Source of the DNA: Eubacteriaceae bacterium UBA1433
Lineage (GTDB): Bacteria > Bacillota > Clostridia > Eubacteriales > UBA1433
Direction of reading: 5' to 3'
DNA length: 15,487 nt
Assembly (NCBI GenBank): GCA_002329295.1
Contig: DCTT01000008.1
Span: 1 to 15,487 of the forward strand
The notes beneath the pieces were generated by a model, which was not told the origin of the DNA, did no database searches, and saw nothing but the letters and a program-made list of their open reading frames with translations. Both the position numbers and the translations under genes were made by a program. Position 1 is the first letter of the stretch. The number at the start of each line of letters is the position of its first letter. Below are positions 7,641 to 14,607 of the stretch, piece by piece.

Positions 7641-8429
7641 ATGAAAATACTGGTATGTGTCAAACAGGTACCGGATACGGAAGAAATAAAAATAGACCCG
7701 GTAACGGGCAGCCTGATTCGTGAAGGCGTGCCGGCGATTTTGAATCCATTGGACGCTTGCGCTTTGGAGGCGGCAGTGCGTCTGAAGGAAGCCTACGGCG
7801 GAACGGTAACTGTGCTGAGCATGGGGCCGCCTCAGGCAAAAGAAGCTTTAAAACAATGTGTTGCCGTGGGAGCCGATGAAGCGGTTTTGATTACGGACAG
7901 GGCTTTTAAAGATGCCGATACGCTGGCGACGAGCTATGCGCTGAGCATGACGGCCAGGCAACTGGATGCGTTTGATTTGATTGTTTGCGGCAAGCATACG
8001 TTGGACGGAGAAACAGGGCAAGTGGGGCCGCAGATTGCGGAACATTTGGATTGGTCGCAGGTGACCCATGTGATGGATATGAAAGTAGAAGAGGGAAAAC
8101 TGCTTGCCGTCAGAGAAATGGAAGAGGGGCGTGAAGTGGTGGAAGCGATGCTGCCCTGTGTGGTAAGTGTAACGAAAACTTTATACAAACCGCGCTATCC
8201 GACGATTAAAAGCAAGTTGGCAGCGGGCAAAAAAGAAATTTTGACCCTTTCCGCCGATGAAATCGAAAATCTTGACAAAGAGCGAATCGGCATGGCGGGC
8301 TCAAGAACCAAAGTAGCGAAAAGCTTTACGGCGCCGACAGGTCAGGCCGGGATGATAATTCAAGAAGAAACGGCAGAGGCCTCCGGCAGAAAGCTGGCGC
8401 AAATTTTGCTGGAAGCCAAGTTGGTGTAG
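7641..8429 (+). CDS. etfB: Electron transfer flavoprotein, beta subunit
   Basis: This 262-residue subunit pairs with EtfA to form the NADH-oxidising electron carrier for Bcd. The N-terminal KQVPDT (8-13), NPLDACALEAAVRL (35-48) and CGKHTLDGETGQVGP (116-130) are the nucleotide/FAD-binding signatures of EtfB. In bifurcating Etfs this site holds FAD in place of AMP. ATAAGGAGA precedes the start. It lies 69 bases after bcd and 10 bases before etfA. The TAG stop overlaps the AGGAGG site used by etfA (8428-8433), so the two subunits are likely translationally coupled. Bifurcation is inferred from context and length, not shown directly. Confidence 0.94.
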   Translation: MKILVCVKQVPDTEEIKIDPVTGSLIREGVPAILNPLDACALEAAVRLKEAYGGTVTVLSMGPPQAKEALKQCVAVGADEAVLITDRAFKDADTLATSYALSMTARQLDAFDLIVCGKHTLDGETGQVGPQIAEHLDWSQVTHVMDMKVEEGKLLAVREMEEGREVVEAMLPCVVSVTKTLYKPRYPTIKSKLAAGKKEILTLSADEIENLDKERIGMAGSRTKVAKSFTAPTGQAGMIIQEETAEASGRKLAQILLEAKLV

Positions 8430-8439
8430 GAGGCGGCAA

Positions 8440-9447
8440 ATGGATAAATCATTGTATAAAAATATATGGGTCTATGTGGAGCAATCAAAAGGAACCATCG
8501 AAAAAGTGTCGCTGGAGCTTTTGAGCGAGGCGCGAAAAATTGCCGATGCGGCAGGGGAAAAACTGGTCGGTTTGTTGCTGGGCAATGACATAAATGCGGC
8601 GGCGGAGGCGGTTTGCGAAATGGGTGTGGACGAAGTTATCGTTGTGGAAGGTGCGGAGTATGAGCCGTACTCTACCGATGCCTACACCTTTGCCTTTGCG
8701 CAGCTTTGCAAGAAATATAAGCCGTCGGTGTTGTTTTTGGGTGCGACGGACAACGGAAAAGACTTTGCGCCGCGTTTGGCGTGTCGGCTCAATACGGGAG
8801 CCATTGCCGATACCACGGAGCTGTATTACAATCCTGAAACAAAGGATGTGGAATGGACCAAACCCGCCTTTGGCGGCAACCTGATGGCGACGATTGTTTG
8901 TGATGAGACGCGGCCGCAAATTGGTACCATACGCAGAGGGGTCTTTAAGGTTGCCCCTGCAGAAAGAAAAAAAGACGTGGCAATCATAAGAGAAGAGATT
9001 GCGACGCCCGAAGAAATGATTCGAACGCTGCTCAAAGAATTCATTGCGGAAAAAGCGACGGAAGAGATGAAAATTGAAGATGCGGAAGTGATTGTCGCTA
9101 TTGGTCGAGGCGTGAAAGAACAGGCGCAAACGGCCATGTTCGTTGAGTTGGCAAATTTGCTGGGCGGGGCTGTAGCCGTAACGCGCCCGCTTGTGGACAA
9201 TGAATGGTATACGGCAAAGTCTCAGATCGGACAGTCGGGCAAAATGGTGAGCCCGAAGCTGTATATCGGTTGCGGAATCTCGGGCGCGGTGCAACATACG
9301 GCGGGGATGTGTTCTTCCGATGTGATTGTGGCGATCAACACGGACGCATCAGCGCCGATTTTCGGCGTAGCCGACTATGCAGTGGTAGGCGACATGTTTG
9401 AAGTGGTGCCGGCTTTTATTGATGAAATCAAAAAGAGCAGACAATAG
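8440..9447 (+). CDS. etfA: Electron transfer flavoprotein, alpha subunit
   Basis: The 335-residue alpha subunit has an N-terminal Etf domain and a C-terminal FAD domain from about residue 215. The FAD-binding signature is intact: TRP (248-250), NEW (254-256), QIGQSGKMV (262-270) and GISGAVQH (279-286). The short spacing and the AGGAGG that overlaps the etfB stop indicate coupled synthesis at 1:1. No N-terminal ferredoxin-like extension is present; some anaerobic EtfA proteins carry one. It is the last gene of the bcd-etfBA unit, and a strong hairpin follows at 9520-9560. Function: it passes electrons from NADH to Bcd and, if bifurcating, to ferredoxin or flavodoxin. Confidence 0.94.
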   Translation: MDKSLYKNIWVYVEQSKGTIEKVSLELLSEARKIADAAGEKLVGLLLGNDINAAAEAVCEMGVDEVIVVEGAEYEPYSTDAYTFAFAQLCKKYKPSVLFLGATDNGKDFAPRLACRLNTGAIADTTELYYNPETKDVEWTKPAFGGNLMATIVCDETRPQIGTIRRGVFKVAPAERKKDVAIIREEIATPEEMIRTLLKEFIAEKATEEMKIEDAEVIVAIGRGVKEQAQTAMFVELANLLGGAVAVTRPLVDNEWYTAKSQIGQSGKMVSPKLYIGCGISGAVQHTAGMCSSDVIVAINTDASAPIFGVADYAVVGDMFEVVPAFIDEIKKSRQ

Positions 9448-9519
9448 ACATATAAAAAAGAACAATAGGATTGTTTGATTAAGCAAATAAAAAAGCAATC
9501 AATCGACAAAACAAAATAT

Positions 9520-9560
9520 AAAATTCAACTATAAGTGGTTCCACTTATAGTTGAATTTTT
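9520..9560 (+). terminator. 19-bp perfect palindrome, terminator of bcd-etfBA
   Basis: AAAATTCAACTATAAGTGG (9520-9538), TT, and its exact complement (9541-9559) form a 19-bp perfect inverted repeat ending in TTTTT. In RNA the top pairs must open to give the loop. Both outer arms are A/T runs, so it can work in either direction, although the next gene (azlC) reads the same way. It separates the etf operon from azlCD. Confidence 0.8.
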
Positions 9561-9604
9561 ATCTCAGGGTTTCATAAAAAAACAATCGGAGAAATCAAAA
9601 CGAT

Positions 9605-10324
9605 ATGAGTGAACAAAGAAGCAAAGCATTAAAAGCGGCTTTTCCGCATACGATTCCGGTGTTGGCGGGATTTCTTTTTCTGGGGTTCGCCTATGGTGTG
9701 TTGATGAAAAGCAAAGGGTATGCGGCAGGATGGTCGATACTTATGAGCCTGTTTGCTTTTGCAGGTTCTGCACAGTATGCGGCAATCATTGCCCTGACAA
9801 CGGTTTTTCATCCGCTCAACGCCTTTGCCTTGAGCCTGATTGTCAATGCGCGCCATATCTTTTACAGCATTTCGATGTTGGAAACATATAAAGACATGGG
9901 CAAAATCAAGCCTTATCTCGTGTTCGGACTTTGCGACGAAACGTTTTCGATTGTTTCTTCGGCAAAACCGCCTCAAGGGGTGGAAGCAAAGCCTTTTTAC
10001 TTTTTTATTACGTTTCTCAATCACTGTTATTGGGTGATCGGGACGGCGTTGGGCGGGCTTTTCGGCGCTGTGATATCGTTGGATTTCAAAGGGTTGGATT
10101 TTGTGCTGACGGCATTGTTTGTAACGATTTTTGTAGGACAGTGGAAAGTGCAATCCAATCGCGCGCCGGCGGCAATCGGCGTGCTTTGCGCCGTGGCATG
10201 CTTGCTGTTGTTTGGTGAAAACCGCTTTATTATTCCGGCGATGCTTTTGATGATTGGCATCATCACTTTGTTTCAGAAGTTTCCTCCGTTGACAAAAGAA
10301 ACGGTGAAGGGGGGAGAAAAATGA
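9605..10324 (+). CDS. azlC: AzlC-type branched-chain amino acid exporter, large subunit
   Basis: This 239-residue inner-membrane protein of the AzlC family works with the small AzlD partner; the pair exports branched-chain amino acids and their analogues (BrnFE and YgaZH are homologues). Family motifs are seen: GFAYGVLM (27-34), AGSAQYAAI (53-61), NARHIFYS (81-88) and DETF (111-114). Hydrophobic spans occur near 15-35, 42-66, 70-92, 130-160, 163-180 and 188-222. The ribosome site CGGAGA (9587-9592) is 12 bases from the ATG, which is weak and distant, so expression may be low. The stop overlaps the azlD start (ATGA). The neighbourhood of acyl-CoA reduction genes is compatible with branched-chain amino acid metabolism. 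Confidence 0.9.
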   Translation: MSEQRSKALKAAFPHTIPVLAGFLFLGFAYGVLMKSKGYAAGWSILMSLFAFAGSAQYAAIIALTTVFHPLNAFALSLIVNARHIFYSISMLETYKDMGKIKPYLVFGLCDETFSIVSSAKPPQGVEAKPFYFFITFLNHCYWVIGTALGGLFGAVISLDFKGLDFVLTALFVTIFVGQWKVQSNRAPAAIGVLCAVACLLLFGENRFIIPAMLLMIGIITLFQKFPPLTKETVKGGEK

Positions 10325-10653
10325 CACTGACTGCCGTGCAGACGCTTATTGTGATTGGTTTGGTGGCCTTGAGTACGATATTGACGCGGTTTCTTCCTTT
10401 TGTATTATTTTCCGGCAAACGCAAGGCGGGGAAATATATCCGCTATTTGGGCAGGATGCTGCCTTATGCGTCCATCGGACTTTTGGTGGTATATTGCCTG
10501 CGAAATGTGCGGTTTGACCAGCCGGCAAACATTGTCCCCGAGTTGGTCGCCGTGCTGAGCATCGTTATTTTGCACTACCGGAAAGAAAATGCCCTGCTCA
10601 GCATGGGCGTTGGAACGGCAATTTATATGATACTGGTGAATTTCGTTTTCTAA
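10321..10653 (+). CDS. azlD: AzlD-type branched-chain amino acid exporter, small subunit
   Basis: This 110-residue membrane protein has four predicted hydrophobic spans (about 5-28, 45-61, 70-85 and 92-110). It carries the AzlD signatures TRFLPFVLF (22-30) and LPYASIGLLVVYCLR (47-61). It starts within the azlC stop (ATGA overlap), so the two subunits are translationally coupled. GGGGAGA at the end of azlC supplies the ribosome site. It is required for export with AzlC in characterised homologues. The next gene is convergent. Confidence 0.9.
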   Translation: MTLTAVQTLIVIGLVALSTILTRFLPFVLFSGKRKAGKYIRYLGRMLPYASIGLLVVYCLRNVRFDQPANIVPELVAVLSIVILHYRKENALLSMGVGTAIYMILVNFVF

Positions 10654-10660
10654 AACGAAA
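10641..10660. repeat. 9-bp inverted repeat across the azlD stop codon
   Basis: TTTCGTTTT (10641-10649), CT, AAAACGAAA (10652-10660) form a perfect dyad that spans the azlD stop TAA (10651-10653). It lacks a downstream T-tract on either strand, so it is at best a weak terminator for azlCD. The following 100 bases up to the convergent regulator hold only an irregular A/T-rich stem (about 10703-10735). Confidence 0.45.
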
Positions 10661-10763
10661 AAAACAAGCAATCGAATGAGAATGTGAAATAATGAAAGCA
10701 AAACGAAAAAGGTTGTTGTAAAGGCTTTTTTGCGTTGTCGCCATCGGAGAAACAGCGTATTTT

Positions 10764-11558
10764 TTATAACACGGTTTTGAGCTCTTCAATTCTGGACAGC
10801 TTTTTTTGAATGATTTTATTGTTTGCCGTGTAGATAGCATCGTCGTTTTCGGCTTTTAAGATCAACAGCCCCAAGTGCCTGCGCAGGGTTGCTTCGGCCA
10901 TGGCCTGATTTTTTAATTCGATGGCGGTGACGATATAGTCGTGTTCATGGCTTAAATATTCGAACAGGTCATTTTCGCCGGTGATATAGAGGCGATATTG
11001 TTTTAACTTCAACTCGATGTTTTTGTATGCATCGATGATATAGGGATTTTTGCTGCAGAGAATAATATGTTTGTGGAATTTGTTTTCAAAATGAAAAATA
11101 TTTTGTATATCACCTTCTGTGTAAGCAAGCTTTAATTTGTCGGCGTAGTTTTTCAGTATCGTCAATTCTTTGTCGGTGATATTGATGGCCGCATAGCCGG
11201 CAGCAGCCGGCTCCAACAAAAATCTGAAGTCACAGAGTTTAAAATAATCTTCCGGGGAAAAAGACGTGACAAAGGCGCCCTTTGTAGGGATTCGTTGCGC
11301 AAAGCCGATTTGTTCGAGCATTTAAATGGCTTCCCGGATAGGTGTTCGGCTTACGCCCATGGCATTTGCCAATTTATATTCGTTTAATTTTGTTCCGGGA
11401 AGTAAATCTAAATGGATAATTTCATCCAAAAGGACTTCGTAAACAGCTTCAGACAAAGATTTAAAAGGGTTTTTTTCAATTTTTTCCTGTAAATTTTCTT
11501 TTATGGCACCGCAGCGTGCTTCAAAAATTTTTCCGCCTATATCATTTGTATTTGTCAC
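10764..11558 (-). pseudogene. GntR/FCD-family transcription regulator, split by an in-frame ochre codon
   Basis: The first frame runs from a GTG at 11558 (GGGAGG 7 bases upstream) for 78 codons. It holds the winged-helix GntR domain (about residues 33-78) and ends SRTPIREAI then TAA (11324-11322). The next codon in the same frame is ATG (11321), starting MLEQIGFAQRIP, the expected continuation of the DNA-binding domain. The remaining 185 residues carry an FCD ligand-binding domain (RFLLEPAAAGYAA, then FHKH, EHD and RRHL with the usual histidines). Restored length is 264. A single base change of a lysine AAA to TAA explains the split. The pieces could be a pseudogene, a sequencing error, or two proteins made by termination-reinitiation at TAAATG. 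Intact family members repress genes of organic acid use, and the divergent permease and CoA-transferase are the obvious targets. Confidence 0.85.
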
Positions 11559-11709
11559 AATAAAACCTCCCAGTCAAATATGATTGTATAATAAACAGAA
11601 AATTCGCAAAAATGTAAACAATTACAGATTTTAATCTAAAACTATTATACCAGAAAAAAAGGCAAAAAGGATACGAGTAGCCACTATTTTTTCAAAATGA
11701 GTGCTGATT

Positions 11710-11739
11710 TTGAAACTGTTTTTATCACTATATTATAAT
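11710..11739 (+). promoter_or_regulatory. Sigma-A promoter of the permease / CoA-transferase unit
   Basis: TTGAAA (11710-11715), an 18-base spacer and a perfect TATAAT (11734-11739) form a good promoter. Transcription should start near 11746, inside the first copy of a 19-bp repeat. This gives a leader of about 65 bases before the ATG at 11811. Confidence 0.65.
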
Positions 11740-11744
11740 TATGC

Positions 11745-11836
11745 AAACAGACCGTATGCTCGTTTTGTCTATATTGGGGCATGAAATCAGTTGCCTGTTG
11801 GAGGAGGACAATGTTTCGAACAAACCGTATGTTCGT
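11745..11836. repeat. Imperfect 19-bp direct repeat pair (operator-like)
   Basis: The bases at 11745-11763 and 11818-11836 match at 16 of 19 positions, sharing the core ACCGTATG-TCGT. The starts are 73 bp apart, close to seven helical turns. The first copy covers the predicted transcription start and the second covers codons 3-9 of the permease. The second also contains a dyad, CGAACA-N7-TGTTCG (11817-11835). The arrangement fits a pair of repressor sites, but chance is not excluded. Confidence 0.4.
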
Positions 11837-13019
11837 GCTTATGATGGGAATGCTTACGATGGCGATGGGCGGCGTGTTGTATGCTTGGAGCGTAATCCAG
11901 CCATATATACTGGAATACTTTTCCGTGGAGGCTTCGACAGCCAGTATCCCGTTTTCAATCAACCTCGGCATTTTTGTCATAGGAAGCATCATAGGCGGGA
12001 AACTTCAAATTAAAAACGGCGTGCAAAAATCTCTTCGTATCGGGATTGGCATAAACTTTGTCGGATTGAGTCTGACGGTGTTGGTTCCCCCTAATGCGTT
12101 TTGGTTGCTCGTGATAGCTTTTGGCGTTGTAACCGGAATAGGCGGAGGCATTGTTTATAACACGTTAATAACGGCTATGCAAAAATATTTTCCGGACAAA
12201 AAAGGCATGGCAACAGGAGCGATTTTATGCATGATTGGCGTTTCCGGTTTTTACATGTCGCCGATCATCAATTATATACTGCAAGTATTTAGTTTAAAAG
12301 TTATGTTTGCAAGCGTTGCGGTGGCCTCTTTGGTGGTTGGGCTGATTGGTTCGGCATTTATTAAAGATGTTCCCGAAAACTATATGAGTGACTACAAGCC
12401 GAGCGGCAACGTTGTTTTGTCGTCGGTTCAATATGAACCGAAAGAAATGTTAAGAACAAAAAGTTATTATTTGATTTCGTTGTCGATGATGTTTTGCGTT
12501 GTAGGATTTATGTTGATCAATCCTCAATTTGTTTTGTTAAGTTCGCAGCGGGCCATTTCTTCCGCGATGGCGCTTGCGGCAGTGATGGCGGCTTCCATAT
12601 CTCAAGCAATCGGCAGGCTGTTGATACCGAGCATGTCAGACAAATTTGGAAGAAAGACCATTTTGTTGGTGTTGTTTGCATTGAGTACCGCTACCATTTT
12701 CGGAATCGTCGGCGCCAAAGGAGTGCTGTATCCGATTCTTTTCGTGCTTCTTGCATTTTTATATGGAGGGTTTTTGGGAACGTATCCAGCGCTTTCCACG
12801 GACTATTTCGGAACAAAAAATGCAGGAATCAATTATGCATTGGTGATGATCGGATTCGGACTTTCTTCCGTGCTGTGTCCTGTTTTGGCAAGAGCGGTCA
12901 AAGGAAGCTCTATCGGATTGTCTATGTCATTTCTCATTGCCGGAATTATCTCGGCAAGCGGTTTTGTGTTAATGCTCTTGTTGAGAAAACCGGAGCAAAA
13001 TCAATCTGAGGCTCTATAA
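11811..13019 (+). CDS. MFS permease, oxalate/formate antiporter-like
   Basis: This 402-residue inner-membrane transporter has about twelve hydrophobic spans. Features of the OFA/OxlT-like MFS subfamily are seen: GVLYAWSVIQPYI (21-33) in the first helix, KYFPDKKGMATGAI in the loop after helix 4, the MFS motif SDKFGRK after helix 8, and DYFGTKNAGINYALV. I use the ATG at 11811 because GGAGGAGG (11800-11807) lies directly before it; an upstream in-frame ATG at 11781 has no proper ribosome site. Its job is probably uptake or exchange of a small carboxylate, since a CoA-transferase follows 35 bases later. The substrate is not readable from sequence. The interrupted GntR gene is divergent. Confidence 0.88.
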   Translation: MFRTNRMFVLMMGMLTMAMGGVLYAWSVIQPYILEYFSVEASTASIPFSINLGIFVIGSIIGGKLQIKNGVQKSLRIGIGINFVGLSLTVLVPPNAFWLLVIAFGVVTGIGGGIVYNTLITAMQKYFPDKKGMATGAILCMIGVSGFYMSPIINYILQVFSLKVMFASVAVASLVVGLIGSAFIKDVPENYMSDYKPSGNVVLSSVQYEPKEMLRTKSYYLISLSMMFCVVGFMLINPQFVLLSSQRAISSAMALAAVMAASISQAIGRLLIPSMSDKFGRKTILLVLFALSTATIFGIVGAKGVLYPILFVLLAFLYGGFLGTYPALSTDYFGTKNAGINYALVMIGFGLSSVLCPVLARAVKGSSIGLSMSFLIAGIISASGFVLMLLLRKPEQNQSEAL

Positions 13020-13054
13020 GTCAGTTTAATATTTAGAAGCGAGGAGAAAACAAA

Positions 13055-14359
13055 ATGGCAGATTTTAAAAAAATGTATCAAGAGAAAAAAATGACACCCG
13101 CACAAGCGATTCAACGTATTAAAAACGGAGACAGAATTGCATTGCAGGCAGGAAGCCAAACTTCGGTGGTGTTGTTGAACGAACTGTACAGACAAAAGGA
13201 TAATTTTGAAGAGGTTACAGTGTGCGGATCACTTTCGATCAGAGACCATGACGTGTTTAAAAGCGACTGTAACGATCGCATCAAATATATGTCCACTTTT
13301 CTCGGTGCCTATGAACGGGCGGCGATGAAAAAAGGGCGCATTATTGACTATTATTGTTTTCAACTGAAGGATGCAGCGGAGTTGATCAGAACGAGGTTTC
13401 AACCTAACGTATTCTTTGTGATGGCATGCCCGATGGATGAAAACGGGTATCTGAATCTGAGCATGAATCCTGGAGAAATGGCTTCCCTTGCCGAAGGTGC
13501 AAGAGAAGTGATTGTACAAATCAACGATCAACTGCCGCATATTGAAGGCTCTCAAATGCACATCAGTCAGGTAACGGCTTTATTTGAAGAGGCGGAAGAA
13601 GTAGCTGAATTGGTGGAGGCGCCTCCGCATGAATTGGACGAAAAAGTTGCTTCTTACATTGTGGAAAGAATTCCGAATGCGGCTTGTTTGCAAATCGGCA
13701 TAGGCGGGATTCCCAATGCTGTCGGACGAAGTTTGGTCAACCATAAACATCTTGGCATTCACACGGAGATGTATACGGAATCGATGTTTTATTTGACACA
13801 AAAAGGTGCGGTAGATAACAGCGCCAAACAAATAGATCCGGGCATTGCCGTAATGGGCTTTACGATGGGAAGCAAGGAGATGTATCAATTTTTGGATCAT
13901 AACCCCAAGACCGTAACAAGGCCTATTGCCTATACAAACGATCCTTATGTGGTGGCACAATTAGACAACTTTGTATCGGTGAACGGATGTATCAGCGTTG
14001 ATTTGACCGGTCAGGTTTGCTCGGAATCTATCGGAAACAAGCAGTTCAGCGGAACGGGCGGTCAACTTGATTTTGTACGCGGCGCTCAAATGAGCAAAGG
14101 CGGGATGTCTTTTATTGCGATGCGATCGACGAATACGAAAAAAGACGGAACCGTTTCTTCAAAAATTATCTTTAATCACACGTCCGGAACGGTGGTTACA
14201 ACAACGCGTACGGACGTGCAATATCTTGTAACAGAGTATGGTGTCGCTGATTTAAAAAATGAATCCGCATTTCAGCGCGTGAAAAAGCTAATCGACATTG
14301 CGCATCCCGACTTTAGAGATGAATTGAAGTTTGAAGCAAAAAAGGCGGGATTGCTATAA
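13055..14359 (+). CDS. Acyl-CoA:carboxylate CoA-transferase, second paralogue
   Basis: This 434-residue cytosolic enzyme has the same family and layout as the gene at 4920-6227. The predicted catalytic glutamate is Glu238 in HTE (236-238), after GIGGIPNAV (215-223). The C-terminal half, from LDEKVAS (194-200), is closely similar to the other copy (for instance FSGTGGQLDFVRGAQ, DVQY and IAHPDFRD). The N-terminal half, about residues 28-190, differs strongly, which suggests another acid substrate. GCGAGGAG precedes the start. It lies 35 bases after the permease and is probably cotranscribed with it. I infer that it activates the acid brought in by that permease, using acetyl-CoA or butyryl-CoA as CoA donor. 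No terminator is seen after its stop. Confidence 0.9.
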   Translation: MADFKKMYQEKKMTPAQAIQRIKNGDRIALQAGSQTSVVLLNELYRQKDNFEEVTVCGSLSIRDHDVFKSDCNDRIKYMSTFLGAYERAAMKKGRIIDYYCFQLKDAAELIRTRFQPNVFFVMACPMDENGYLNLSMNPGEMASLAEGAREVIVQINDQLPHIEGSQMHISQVTALFEEAEEVAELVEAPPHELDEKVASYIVERIPNAACLQIGIGGIPNAVGRSLVNHKHLGIHTEMYTESMFYLTQKGAVDNSAKQIDPGIAVMGFTMGSKEMYQFLDHNPKTVTRPIAYTNDPYVVAQLDNFVSVNGCISVDLTGQVCSESIGNKQFSGTGGQLDFVRGAQMSKGGMSFIAMRSTNTKKDGTVSSKIIFNHTSGTVVTTTRTDVQYLVTEYGVADLKNESAFQRVKKLIDIAHPDFRDELKFEAKKAGLL

Positions 14360-14383
14360 CATTTGCATCACCCTATGCGATAA

Positions 14384-14488
14384 AAGAGTATGAAAATATT
14401 GCAAGGAGGAGAAAAAATGAAAGGAGCGATATTAAAAAGATACATTCGGCATAAAAATGCCGGTAAATGACACGATTGTCATACTCTT
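14384..14488 (+). repeat. 10-bp inverted repeat enclosing a mini-ORF, upstream of the YkvI-type gene
   Basis: AAGAGTATGA (14384-14393) and TCATACTCTT (14479-14488) are exact complements and would close an RNA loop over the mini-ORF and its ribosome site. Inside lies a hairpin CGGCAT-AAAA-ATGCCG (14447-14462). TGACA-CGAT-TGTCA (14468-14481) overlaps the 3' arm of the long repeat, so the two pairings exclude each other. A further dyad, ACATAC-N11-GTATGT (14505-14510 / 14522-14527), follows. The pattern could be a regulatory leader. Confidence 0.4.
14417..14470 (+). CDS. Possible 17-residue leader peptide or gene remnant
   Basis: AAGGAGGAG (14403-14411) stands a proper distance before an ATG at 14417. 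The reading frame encodes MKGAILKRYIRHKNAGK and stops at 14470. The ribosome site is as good as those of the large genes nearby, but the peptide is too short for family recognition. It may be a leader peptide within the structured region before the YkvI-type gene, or the start of a gene whose body has been deleted. The bases between 14471 and 14607 do not look coding. Confidence 0.3.
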   Translation: MKGAILKRYIRHKNAGK

Positions 14489-14607
14489 GCACGTTATTGA
14501 AAATACATACGATATACACAAGTATGTGAAAAAATAATTTTGGAAACAAGGCCTGAATGATCACAAAAAAAATGATTACAAAAAATATGTAAGCTAAGGA
14601 GGAAATC

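Noticed and set aside
8485..9297. 270-codon minus-strand open frame antisense to etfA
   Set aside because: etfA has full family motifs and a coupled ribosome site; the antisense product is Arg/Phe-rich without motifs.
10700..10736. Possible terminator between azlD and the convergent regulator
   Set aside because: The pairing AACG-AAAAAG with CTTTTTT-G-CGTT needs a bulge and is mostly A:T; it is not convincing as a stem.
11626..11637. AGATT-TT-AATCT dyad between the divergent genes
   Set aside because: It is a short, all-A/T-rich dyad with high chance expectation and does not recur nearby.
11559..11660. Minus-strand promoter for the GntR gene (TTTACA with TATTAT, or TATAAT near 11643-11648)
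   Set aside because: Spacer lengths are poor (19, or no suitable -35), so no promoter is annotated although one must lie in this region if the gene is expressed.
11781..11810. Upstream in-frame ATG for the MFS permease
   Set aside because: GGGG is only one base before it, whereas GGAGGAGG sits immediately before the ATG at 11811, which also gives the usual short N-terminus ahead of helix 1.
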